The notes under the pieces are model-generated. The model made no database searches and had not been told where the DNA came from. It saw nothing but the letters and a program-made list of their open reading frames with translations. Shown here piece by piece: positions 1 through 10,794 of a DNA stretch of 64,000 nucleotides. The position numbers and the translations under genes were made by a program. Source of the stretch: Poecilobothrus nobilitatus (lineage: Eukaryota > Arthropoda > Insecta > Diptera > Dolichopodidae); NCBI GenBank assembly GCA_947095535.1, contig OX352774.1, positions 78,306,416-78,370,415 of the forward strand, given 5' to 3'. Every line of letters begins with the position of its first letter. The stretch's first letter is position 1.

Positions 1-40
1 TTTTATATTAAGATTTTTCCTTAAGTAGATAATGAAAATA

Positions 41-127
41 CTACCACCATCGACCACCATCATCATCACCATCACCACCACCATCACGACCACCATCACC
101 ACCACCATCATCACCATCATTACCACC
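41..127. repeat. CAC/CAT trinucleotide microsatellite
   Basis: An imperfect run of CAC and CAT triplets, seen directly. It has no long open reading frame with a start codon and lies in AT-rich noncoding DNA. Confidence 0.9.
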
Positions 128-2505
128 TTTCAGTTCTCCACTTTAATCTATAAAAATATAAAGAAAATGAATATTTTCTAGACATTTCAATAAATTTGAA
201 AGTAAAGTGTATGCCGGAAAATTATTTTCAATAACACTTAAATCAATTATCAAATGGTTCTTAAAACGAATAATAATTTGTGTACAGCTGGTTGATTAAA
301 TTTTCAAGAAAACCAAAAAAAAAAAAAAATAAACAAAAGGGAAATAAAAGAGTTTTCTTTAGATTTTTCATTATTTTTCAAAAAAAAAAAAAAAATAAAA
401 AATTCTTGAGAAAATCAAAATTCTGTAAAGAAAATGCTGTAATAACCTTATAAAAAAAAATAAACCTTTACAAAATTAATTAATTTATAATTTTTCTTTT
501 TGTTTTTTTACCATATTGTATATTTTGTATTCTATCAAAAAGCAAATAACAGTACAACTTGTGTCCAAACAACTTATTGAATTCATAAGTATTAAAAATT
601 TTTATATTGCGTATTTTTTATCATCTCTTCCCTTCAAAAAAAAAAATCCATCTTCTGATACTTTCAATGAAATTTTCCCTTAAGCGTTTACTTTTAATAG
701 TGTTGCTATTTTATAATAAATTGCTGTTGTTGTTGTTGTTGTTTTATATATATATATATATATTTTTTTCAAATAATTTGTTACTGGTAAAGTATGAAAG
801 CTGAGTAGGTAACAAAAAAAAAAAAAAAAAAACAAAAAAAAATAAAAAATTAAAATTAATTAAAAATGTTGAAACAGTCGCACAAAGGATAAACAATAAA
901 CCCAGACGTTGTTCTTTCATCTTTAATGGTTGTTTACAAGAATACAACAAAAACAAAAAAACCAAAAAAGAAAAAATTACCTATTATAGTAAAAAGTAAA
1001 AAAGCTAATAAAACATCAGAGAAGTAGCATTTGGTACTATCATATTACATACATACAAAAAAGAGAAAAATTGTAACAAACAGCAAAAATAATAAGATCA
1101 ACATTTAAAGATTTTTTCATACTTTCATTAGGGATTCAACTTGTTTTTCTTCCTTTTTTTTTTTTAATTCAAATCCAGATCCCAGAATGAACGCATTAAC
1201 AGGCAAAACTAACACTAAACAAAGAGAGAAGCAAAAAAAAAAAAAAAAACAAGAAAAAAAAAACTGCTTATGTATAATATGAAAAATGATTTGCATACAA
1301 ATCGTTTGTAATTAGTTAGGTAGTTTACTTAAAAAAAAATGAATAGAATATTATTAAAATAAAAAAAATGTACCGTTATTTAAATGGTAGTAGATAATAT
1401 TTGATAAAAAATTTATTTTAGTTTCTTATTTTAATGCCAAATATTGTTGAATTATAATTGATCCTAAAGGTATGCAATAAACCATATTTTAAATCAATAC
1501 TAAATATTTTATCACTTTCTAAGATAATTTGCTCCTTTATAAAAAAAAAAACCAAACAAATTTGCGTTATTTAAACCATTTAAATGAAGACTAAAATTGT
1601 TTTATTAAATTGAGTTGGCAAAATTTAGAATTTTCTTTTTTTTTTTGGGTAAATATGATTTTAATAAACAATTTAATGATATAATAAGTAAGAACCAACT
1701 ATAAGCATTTATAAGCAAAAATTCCATCACAATATATATTATAGGGAAGCATCTTATTTTTGGTTCAACAAATAATTTATTTTAACTATACTGTTCAGAT
1801 AGGAATACAGCATTTCAGATCTTGAAGAAAAATTGAAATATTTGTTTTTAAAATATTTTAGTGATTTCTTTTGGCTTTCGTTAAAAAGTGGAAAAAATTA
1901 AACTTTTGTGTATTCAACCCTCCTCACAATCTGTACCTAATATTGTTCAAGATTTATCAAAAGTTTTCTGACAAAAAAAAAAAAAACAGCTGACAAACGA
2001 TTGACAAACAGTTTTTAATATTAAAAAATATTTATTTTTTTATTTAAAAAAAAAAAATAACGAAAAACAAATGAAAGTTTTTATATTAAATAGGGGATAT
2101 CCTTTGAGTTATTTTCATACAAACTTTATTTACTAAAAGTATTAAGTTTCTGGTCATAGAAATCGTTTGTGAACTGGAACACTAGTTTAAAACTTTTTAT
2201 TTACATTTTTCTGTATTTTTATTAGATTTGTTTATTTTTATTTTATTTTATTTTTTTTTTAATATTTGCATATTATCCTTCTAAGGTTGTACATTATAGG
2301 ATGTATAGGTATATTAGTTTTTTTCTTTAATTTAATGCTGTCATCACACTATCTTCAAAGTAAATTGACAATTCAATTTCCTTTTCTATATAAACAATTT
2401 AATTTTTATTATTATTTAATGTTTTTTCATTGTTTCTATTAATTGTTGTTGTTGTTGTTGTCTGCCTCATTATTACTAAGCTTTTGCTTTGAATATATTG
2501 ACTGT
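128..2505. other. AT-rich noncoding stretch upstream of the SH2 gene
   Basis: Dominated by A and T homopolymers, many of 8 to 18 bases. No open frame looks like protein. It may be 5' flank or intron of the SH2 gene. The only structured pieces are the simple repeat at 724-763 and a short TTG run near 2445-2460. Confidence 0.6.
724..763. repeat. (TTG)n followed by (TA)n microsatellite
   Basis: A TTG run of about six units passes directly into a TA run of about nine units. The short open frames across this stretch come from the repeats. Confidence 0.85.
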
Positions 2506-2509
2506 ATTA

Positions 2510-2692
2510 TAAAAAGGAGGCATGGCGTAACTTCCATTGACATAAATTCCAAGGAACTTATGTCCACTTTAAATGGACTTATGTTCCATGGAAGTAAAAT
2601 TATTTTTTTAATGGAAGTTAAGTCATACCTCCTAATAATAGGATTAATTCCATGGAACTTATGTCAATGGAAGTTAAGTCATTCCCCCTAAT
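2510..2692. mobile_element. Short foldback / MITE-like element
   Basis: A perfect 17-bp inverted repeat is at 2529-2545 (AACTTCCATTGACATAA) and 2659-2675. The similarity of the two ends extends outward through a GGAGG/CCCCC-containing border and inward through ATTCCA..GGAA-type sequence. The middle holds further mirrored pieces (GGACTTATGTTCC-like). The whole is about 180 bp with no coding capacity, as expected for a non-autonomous DNA transposon. It ends about 110 bp upstream of the first SH2-gene exon, so it could be in that gene's intron or promoter. No target-site duplication is clear, so the superfamily is unknown. Confidence 0.65.
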
Positions 2693-2819
2693 AAAAATTT
2701 AGATAGGATGTATTGAATATTTAAATATGTATAAATATTAAAATGTATTTTAAAAATTTTATTTCATTTTGATTCAATTTCGTTTTTTTTTTTTTGGTTT
2801 ACAGGTGAAACGGATAACA

Positions 2820-3797
2820 ATGGGTTTGTTTGGTTTAACTGAAGATAGCCGACCTTTAGTACATACAAAAACAACAATATTAAATAATGAAGAACAATTA
2901 CAAGAACAACAAAAACAACATCTTGGTTCAACAACAACAATTGATGGTTATGTAAATGAAGGTATCTGTGAGCCAGAAAAAATCATATCTAGTAAATTTG
3001 GTGATTCATGCCGGCAATCATTAACAGCTATTTCAACATTAGATACAAATCATTTTAATTTGGACAATAGTGAATTTAGTTTTAAGAAAAAATATATGCG
3101 TGAAACATGCAGTGGTGAGTTTGAGTTTTTTTAAAAAATAATAAATAATTAGCGGAAATTATAATATACATACTATAAAATTATTTTTTTATTATAGCAA
3201 ATTCAAGTCCTAGAATATTTGGTCCATCAGCATTATTAAAAAATAAAGGTGGTTTAAGTCCAACAGAACAAATTGAATTAAAAGGTGCTGCTTGGTTTCA
3301 AGCTGGTATATCACGTGAAATTGCTGTAGAAATATTATCAAGCCAGACTCCTGGTCAATTTCTAGTCCGTCAAAGTACTTCAAAATCAGATTGTTTTGTG
3401 CTATCAGTTAGAGTACCACCACCAGCACCTAAAGTAGCTCATTATTTAATATTAAGGACAATACGAGGTTATAAAATTAAGGTGAATTTTAAATTATATT
3501 CAATCAATGTATAAAACTATATATTTCCAATTTATTAAAATAAATGCTTATTTTTTATTTTTTTGTTTTATTTTATAGGGATTTACCAAAGAATTTACCT
3601 CATTAAAGGCTTTAATAACCCACCATTCTGTGATGCCAGAATTATTACCAATTCCATTGGCTTTACCACGTCCAACAACAGTTACGCCAAGACGTCGTAA
3701 TGTGGATGATTTTGAATCGTATGGTTCATTACGTCTCTTAGGAATATTAAATATGATGCAATCAAATCATAATTTTGATCGAGAGAATAACTCATAG
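2820..3797 (+). CDS. spri: SH2-domain protein, sprint/RIN-like (3 exons)
   Basis: Coding exons are 2820-3114, 3198-3481 and 3579-3797, joined by small introns with GT..AG ends (donors GTGAGT at 3115 and GTGAAT at 3482; acceptors TATAG). The phases fit and give 265 residues. An acceptor TTTACAG ends at 2804, so the ATG at 2820 (context AACAATGG) lies 15 bases into an exon whose frame is open back to the splice site; the true start could be further upstream. Residues 1-98 are Q/T/S-rich. An SH2 domain covers about 131-222: entry Trp131, FLVR at 153-156 with phosphotyrosine-binding Arg156, and His180 in AHYLIL. The segments VLSVRVP and LLPIPLALP resemble the SH2 of RIN/sprint Rab5 exchange factors, which suggests a signalling adaptor in Ras/Rab or receptor-kinase pathways (inferred). 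The VPS9 and Ras-association domains of that family are absent: the last exon reads to TAG at 3795 after an Asp-Asp-Phe-Glu stretch, so this is a short isoform, a mis-ended exon or a different SH2 protein. A tensin-like SH2 is the main alternative. Confidence 0.8.
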
Positions 3798-4437
3798 TTT
3801 AAGAAGCGTTATTAAATCTAGTTTTTCATTTAAGGATAACAAAGAAATAATTTTATTCAAAATAAAAAAAAAAAGATTTTTTTTTTAATTCAATTGTTAA
3901 TTGTTTAAATATTCAAAAAGTTGTTAGTTTGTTATTTAAAATGCAGAACATAGCTGTAGATTGTCAAAAATTAAAAGGAAAGAATTAGGATTTAAAAAAA
4001 AAGAAAAGAAAATTCTATAGAAAACCCTTTTATTTATTTTGTTACACTGTCACCTGTTGTTGCTGCAATTAAATATTGAAAAAAAAAAAAATATTTTGAA
4101 AGTGCAATTTAGGACATTCTAAAGAGGTAAGAACTTTTTTATCTACATAAACCTTTCAAGATATAACGTATGATATAATGGCTGTAAAAGACACAATAAC
4201 TGTTTTAATAAATAAATTCTATTAAAGGGCTTTATAAAAAATAGTCCGAAAATCTTAAATGAATAATATAACTTTATTTGTTTTCATTAAGAAAATAGTG
4301 AGAGCCTTTATTGCGCCTTAATTAAAAAACATCTGAAAATGTTACTATGAGAACTCAAAGTATACTATATAACCCCTTAAGTTATGAAACTAATTCATAA
4401 CTTTTTCGATTTAACTGAAGACATTTTTACTTTAAGT
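3798..4437. other. Probable 3' UTR and downstream flank of the SH2 gene
   Basis: AT-rich sequence follows the stop. Candidate AATAAA poly(A) signals occur at 3861-3866 and 4207-4212 (overlapping a second at 4211). In DNA this AT-rich such hexamers are common, so neither can be called the used site. Confidence 0.4.
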
Positions 4438-4439
4438 AA

Positions 4440-4620
4440 AAACGTTTTTACTTTAAGTGAAGATTTTTTACTTGAAATTTTTACTGTAAGTGCAGGCATT
4501 GATTGTGTAATAAAAAAAAATATATATATATAAATATACATAAATATACATAATGTGTTCACTTAAAGTAAAAATTTCTTCATTTCAAGTAAAAAATCTT
4601 CACTTAAAGTAAAAACGTTT
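4440..4620. mobile_element. Foldback element with perfect 39-bp arms
   Basis: Positions 4440-4478 are the exact reverse complement of 4582-4620, with a 103-bp AT-rich loop. Each arm is built from the reiterated motif ACTTTAAGT(G/A)AA alternating with TTTTTAC. Further copies of the motif lie just outside (about 4415-4439 and 4705-4735). No coding capacity. The structure fits a foldback/MITE-type element or a recent inverted duplication of a short tandem motif. Confidence 0.75.
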
Positions 4621-4739
4621 AAAATATACATAAATATCAGATCAAATGTATACATATAAGTATTACATAAAATGAGGTACTGAAATAAAAAAATTTCATT
4701 TAAAATAAAAAAAGTTTTCACTTAAAGTAAAAAAGTATA

Positions 4740-6700
4740 TAATCTGTTCCTGATATTTTTTTCAATATAACTGACTGAATAGTATTAACTATTAATCTTA
4801 TTGTATCTAAAAGTATTAGTATTATATTAATTTTTCTTTTCTAATTTAAAACATTATTTTTTTCTCTTTCTAACAGATGTAAGAATTAATTAAAGCAACA
4901 CAATTTTACAATTTTTATTAATATGATAATGACACATTAGACTCGCAACATTGTTACAACATTATGCACTTTTTATTTATGAAAATCAGAACCTCCTATT
5001 CATCACATTAAATACTATATGAAAGATTAGAAAGTGATTGATCAAGTACGAGCGATTAACAATAAACGAAAAAATGGAAAATTTTCAAAATTAAAATTAA
5101 ATTAAAAAATCATTAAAACTTTTCAACCTGTGGTATAACCGGAATGTGCCTCAATTCGAGATAAAAAAAAAAAAAATTAAATTACACTAAAAAACAAAAA
5201 AAAAAAAAAAATAGACATTAAAAAAACAAAAAGAATAAACACTAAAAACAAAACATAAAAACAAAACAAAATGGCGATCATTAAAATGGCTGCCAATATA
5301 CAACACAAAACTCAAAATAAAGTTCAACTAAATTTTTTAGTAGAATAAACAAAACAAAAATGAAATAAATTACTTTTATTGTAAATAATTTCTCAAGTTA
5401 TAAAATAAAATTAAATAAAAGTTAAAAATTAAATTATGAAAAGTTTAAAAACAAATAAATAAATAATTAAGAATATCTACAGTGAGTATAGAAACCAAAA
5501 TAAAAAAAAAAAAACAAATATAATAAATATTACTAAAAATTAAATTATAAAAAAAAAAAAAAAAACAGTCACGTATTTAAACGCACGATTAAAAGATTGT
5601 AATAGTTTTTACTTAAAATAAAAATTAAATATTGCAAAAAAAAAAGAAAACAAAATAAAAAAAAAAACAAAAAACTCTATATATATTATAACTATTATTG
5701 AAAACTATATACTAGTTATAAAAACAAATTAAAATGTAAAATTATAGTATATTATTAGAAATTAAAATAAAAATTAAAATTAAATTATTATAAAATGTTG
5801 TGTTAGTAAATTTAGAAAAAAAAAATTCAAAAAAATATTAAAAAAAAAGAAAAAAATTTGAAGAAAAAAAAGAGAAAATAAAATCTGAAAATAAAAATTT
5901 ATTTTTTAAAAATAATTTTACACGTATTTTTAATATTCAAAGTTTACAACCAGAAAAAAAACTTGGCTTTGTTTAACGCCTATATTTGAGACGCCCCGAA
6001 ATCGAACGATTTTTTAAAAGTTGCAGTTACAGTTATAACTATCATTGAAATTCATCATTAAAATTTTTATTTTCAATTTTTTGCAGCGTAAACATGTAAT
6101 ATTAAAACAAAAAAATTGATTTAATGGTTAAACATTTTCTAAATAATAAACTCAACAGCTATTAATTGTTAATATTTAATTTTAATATTTATTTTAAAAT
6201 CAATTTCATCAATTTCCGGATTGATAATTATTTTTCTGAACAGCTGATCAGTAGTTTTGCTTATGAAATAAAATTATTCCAATGATATACATACATACAT
6301 ATTATGTTACATTCCTGTTCTTCCCGTTTCTGCATGGCATTAAAAAAAATTATGATGCAAACTAACCACTTTCATTTGGTATTATGCAAAATGTGCGTAA
6401 ATAAATAAATAATTTTTGAAATATCTTTGAAATCGGATGTGAAATGTCAAACATATTATTACACGCTTACAAGAAGAGAATAGGAAATAAAATTCTGCTA
6501 GAATTCGACAAAATTTAAGAGTTGCTTCAGATAATAATTGTATCTGTTTTATTTGAAAGGCATAAATTTTGAATTTAAGAGTTGGCTAGGAAATTCCACA
6601 AAAATTAAAATGCTGAAACTCTAAAATTTTAAAATAATTGAATCCCCAAATTAAAAAATTCCGAAAACAGAAACCGGAAATTCCCATTAAATAAATTATT
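4740..6700. other. A-rich noncoding stretch
   Basis: No gene seen. From about 5090 to 5930 the + strand is strikingly A-rich and C/G-poor, with many A-runs. A CATA-type microsatellite is near 6287-6300. It may include distal 3' UTR of the SH2 gene, but nothing proves this. Confidence 0.5.
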
Positions 6701-6712
6701 GGAGCCCTGATT

Positions 6713-8262
6713 ATACCCGTACGATAGGATCGGGTATAATAAAATTACTCCTCCGTTTGTAACACCTCGAAATAAGCGAGCTAGATATACCTTCAAAGGC
6801 ATGGATCGAATCAGAAAAAAATTCTAAGACTTTTGAGCCATGTCCGTCCATCCGTCCGTCCGTCCGTCCGTCCGTCAGCACGCTAACTCAAAAATTAAGA
6901 AAGCTAGAATCTTGAAATTTACACAAAATATTCTGGGAATAATTTGTAGGTTCCCTATTTTTTTTGGTTGAGTTTGGACCAAAACTTAGGGTAGCTCTCA
7001 AACACCTAACTTTTAGATCCCCACATTTTTTTTGAAATAGAGCTATGAAATTTTAACTGCTGATAGACCTCACAAAAATATTAATTTTATTTTTAATAAC
7101 TTTTTTTTGTAGCCCCACCCTTTACGGAGCTACAGCTCCCCAAAGGTTCAAAAAAGCTCTATATTTAAATTGTTATAGCACAAGCTGTATAAGGTATATC
7201 TTCATTATGAAAACGCCAAACGATTACTATTTTTATTAGCTTGAAAAATATATATATAATAAATATATATTTGTGGCATACGGTGTTTTAATTTACCGTT
7301 ATGCGAAACTCAAATTTTGAAAAATTCTTTAACCCCTCTATCTCCTAAACGGTTAAAGTTGGAAACTTGAAATTTTGACACAAGTTAGATCTTTGAAAAT
7401 AAGTATGAGTCATTTCAGAAATTTTTTTTGTATCGCTCCCCTTTTAAGAGCTGTAAGGGGTCAAAAACTGAAAATTTCCTATTTTTAAACCTGTAACTTG
7501 AACACCTGTTAAATTTTTTTTGAAGTAATACACAAAAATTAAAGCTTCAACATTATACTCTTATTTCTGTTAACAACTTTTTTTAATAATATAGGGTTAC
7601 TTTATAATTGACGAAAGTTTTACTTGATTTTTTCAAATTTTCTAACAAATTTCTTCAACAAATGTTTTCCATTTTGTTTTACTCGATAATTTGAAATTGT
7701 TGAGGATATAATGCGTAGTACAAAAAAATGTAAATAAATAAACAACATAACGGTTGCTTGAAGAATTCTTATTTATATGATATTGATATACATACATACA
7801 TACTTATATAATATCATGTTTATTTACATATCGTATATGTCACTAGTGAATGAATGATAAGAGTATAGATGTATATTATATAGCGCCGTATTTACATACA
7901 TATATGTATTTTATTGTACTTATAAGAAATTATTCTGTCAATGGAATATTTAAATATAATATAATATAATATTTAAAATTATATTTACTATTTTGTACTA
8001 AGTAAATTTAATATACATTTACCGCTTAGTATTAAATGGTACTATAGAATATTTGAAAAAGTTTTGGATTGATAATCGTTATGTGGAAGGGTAAAATCTG
8101 CTTTTGAAGAATGTATAAATATATAGTTTGAATATATGTACAACCCATAATTCTAGAAATTATAAAATTCACCCAAATTATTTTAAAATACTAAAATATT
8201 AAAAAAATAATATTGTAAGCAAAGTGACAGGCTGTGAACATACTAACGGTTCGTACGGGTAT
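6713..8262 (-). mobile_element. Dispersed repeat with TCCG run and 12-bp inverted ends
   Basis: The 12-mer ATACCCGTACGA at 6713-6724 reappears as its exact reverse complement at 8251-8262. A run of TCCG units is at 6841-6876, beside a GAGCTAGATATA stretch. The part at about 7430-7540, read on the minus strand, matches the core of the repeats at 10.8 and 25.9 kb (ACAGGTG..AAGTTACAGGT..AAAAATAG). No transposase is encoded. Similarity to the 63.7 kb copy continues past the 12-mer to about 8310, so the 12-mers may not be the true termini. The architecture recalls dispersed fly repeats with a GTCCGTCC run (recollection, not searched). Confidence 0.65.
6841..6876. repeat. (TCCG)n microsatellite inside the dispersed repeat
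   Basis: About eight TCCG/TCCA units. Its counterpart, an ACGG/GGAC run, lies near one end of the related copies at 11983-11994 and 26825-26836, so the run is a family feature rather than a chance microsatellite. Confidence 0.85.
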
Positions 8263-8414
8263 CTAAGAGTTGACAAAGGCAACTGTGTTCTTCCTCGTTT
8301 TCTAACTAACTCCAAATTGCTTCTAATTGCTTTTTCTTACATACATATTTCAACTACAATGCTTTTAAAATAGCGAGGAATAGTTGTTAAATAAATTATT
8401 GAAAACCCGATTTT

Positions 8415-8738
8415 CTAATAAACTACAAAATCATCCTTAAACCCTGCATATATTTTTCTGTAAAAAGTGGGAATTGACATGGTGGAATCAGCTGTAACAC
8501 TATTACTCACAGCACCAATATTTTCTTGTGAACGAACGGCACGAGCATACTGATGTCTTTCTCGATCTTGTACTGCACTAGTTTCTTGAAATTTCCGCAC
8601 AATATTACCAATATGAGTTGGACGATTATGTCGATCATAAACATCGCGTAATTTACGCAATACATTTCTTACAGAACGACCATTTTCATAAAATAATTCA
8701 ATAATTTCAACACGTTGTTGTAATGTATACGACTCCAT
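8415..8738 (-). pseudogene. Truncated transposase-like helix-turn-helix ORF
   Basis: Read on the minus strand from the ATG at 8738, the frame begins MESYTLQQRVEIIELFYENG and runs through VLRKLRDVYDRHNRPT, HIGNIVRKFQETSAVQDRER and SQENIGAVSNSVTADS before stopping at 8415 (about 107 residues). This matches the N-terminal helix-turn-helix (DUF4817-like) region of insect transposable-element ORFs of the Tc1/mariner-IS630 kind: Met-Glu-x-Tyr-Thr start, N-R-P-T turn, V-x-K-F-x-x-T-x-S/A-V-x-D motif. The second DNA-binding helix pair and all of the DDE catalytic domain are missing, so it cannot be an active transposase. The frame is intact over the part that remains, so the truncation is fairly young or the piece was kept. 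An upstream in-frame ATG at 8795 adds 19 residues unlike the family, so 8738 is preferred. It sits about 100 bp beyond a dispersed-repeat end. Confidence 0.75.
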
Positions 8739-8795
8739 TTTTATAAATGGCAATCCTTCATCTGTCAAAATGACATATAATATAGGTGCGTTCAA

Positions 8796-9785
8796 TGTTT
8801 GAAGTGTGTTATTCAGACGCCTACTTTTGAAAAGTCACTTTGAAATATCCTATATAATTAATTCTTATAGTGCATTGCTACATGACGAAAAATGAGAAAT
8901 GACAAAATAATGTCAAAAATATATAAACAAACATGTCAAACCTTACTAACGTTTTATAATTTGAAACAAGAAAGACAAGAAACAAACAACAACTTATTAT
9001 TTCTTACAACTTATTAGTTCGGAATCTGGCTTACACATATAAGATATAAAAATTTTTGAAAAGGGATATAGCCTGATTTTGGAACCACTTATAAAATCCC
9101 TTCTAATTATTCTTTTAAATGCAAAATAATGTAATTACTTGTTGTTATGTAATTATATTATAGTACATAGGATAGAACATTTCCTTCCATATGGAATTTG
9201 TTTTGTGAAGTTAAAGAAATTTTTTTTTTGAATTATTAGTGTTTTTAGTGTTTGGAATTTTGTAACTTTTGAATTATTTTTTTTTTGAATATTATGGGTC
9301 CATCCCATATGGAATTTGTACTACAGGACAAGAATATTATAAAATTATTAGCACACAAGATGAAGAAAAAAGACTACCATCACCAAAATATTTTAATTAA
9401 CTATCGCGTGTTTATTTTAGCAAGGTTTATTATATATATAAAAGATCTGCCACAGAAAGATCTGCTTAAAATTTTCAATTTCAATTAATTAGATTCAATG
9501 GGATCTCATTTGATAACAAAACAAACATTGTTCGTAATATATAAAGAAGAAAGGTGCATCAAATAATTTTCTTTCAATCAAATAACTCCTTCCAATACAT
9601 CAAGTTGTTAATAATATTTTTTCTAGATGAATGATCTGTAATTTGGTAAAAATCATCTATTAAACTTAAAAAATTTTGTGATAAATTTTTGTTCAGTATG
9701 TTTGAAAAATTTTAGGAATATTTTTCTAAACCCTAACTTTCTGACTAAAATTGCTTTAAACGAAACAACTTAAGAGTCTTAAGTA
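8796..9785. other. Noncoding AT-rich stretch
   Basis: No supported gene. The imperfect pair CCCATATGGAATTTGT (9304) and CCATATGGAATTTGT (9188) is a local direct repeat about 116 bp apart. Confidence 0.5.
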
Positions 9786-9789
9786 TAAT

Positions 9790-9936
9790 AGGTAGGATCT
9801 TGTGAAATACGCTGTAAACACAGTTTGGAGGTTCGATTCCTACACACGTCGTCGACATTTATAGTCACATTTGGAAAGAAAAAGCAATCTAATTTCCTTA
9901 TCACATACATGTGGCAGGGGAATTAACTAAAAATAA
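9790..9936 (+). mobile_element. SINE-A copy 1 (5' degenerate)
   Basis: tRNA-derived SINE. The B-box-like GGTTCGATTCC is at 9830-9840, followed by the family body (GTCG..ACATTTATAG.CACATTTGGAAAG) and the 3' end CATGTGGCAGGGGAATTAAC before an A-rich tail. The A-box part is eroded. Confidence 0.75.
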
Positions 9937-10790
9937 TTCATTATTACCTGAATGTTTCGTCGCCTCAACTTAAATTTTCCAAATGGAAGATAATACATTT
10001 TACAAGGACACGCCATAATGGATAGCAACTTTAAACAGATAATAATAATTTTTTTTTTTGGTTTTGGTTTTTTCAATTAAATTTGAAAAAAAAACTGAAA
10101 AATTGAGTAAACATAATAAGTACATACCATATTATTATTATCTTTTGCTTCAAAGACTAACTGATTTTTAATGAAATTTTTGCTTTGAACAAATAAAAAC
10201 TCATTTTCAGTTACTTTAACAATTTCATTACTTAAATTCATCTCTCACCAATCCTTTAGAAAAATAAAAGAATCCTATATCGTGAAAATGTAAGAAAATT
10301 TTTAATATTTTTATTTTTATTCTTAAATAAATTATTAACAAGGAATTTAAATTATAATAAAAATGTAAAAGTTAGAAAGAGAGAAAAAATGTGCTTTTTA
10401 AGAAGACATCAATCATATGTGTGAGTTTGAAAATCTTTTATCAATTTTGATTCAGCATTTTGGGTATATATATATATATTTGTTAAGTATTATTATTTTT
10501 CCGTCATTTCTATTTAACATCCAGTACATCATACCGACAATAACAGAACACAGTATTTTACCTTGCTATTGAGTGTAAATGCGATGGTATATCAGGAGAG
10601 ATTTTAAAACCCCCAAACACATTATAATATTATCATATCTTTATAACGCATTGTTTACCACCCATCATTTATACCAATATACTTAACCCTCAAACCACTT
10701 GAATAATAATAACAGTAAGTAACAGTTTGAATATATCTCAAGATTTTTTTTTTTTTTTCGCTTTTCATTTTTGAGTTAACATACAAAAAA
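9937..10790. other. Noncoding AT-rich stretch
   Basis: No gene seen. A short TA run is at about 10466-10480. Confidence 0.5.
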
Positions 10791-10794
10791 ACAA

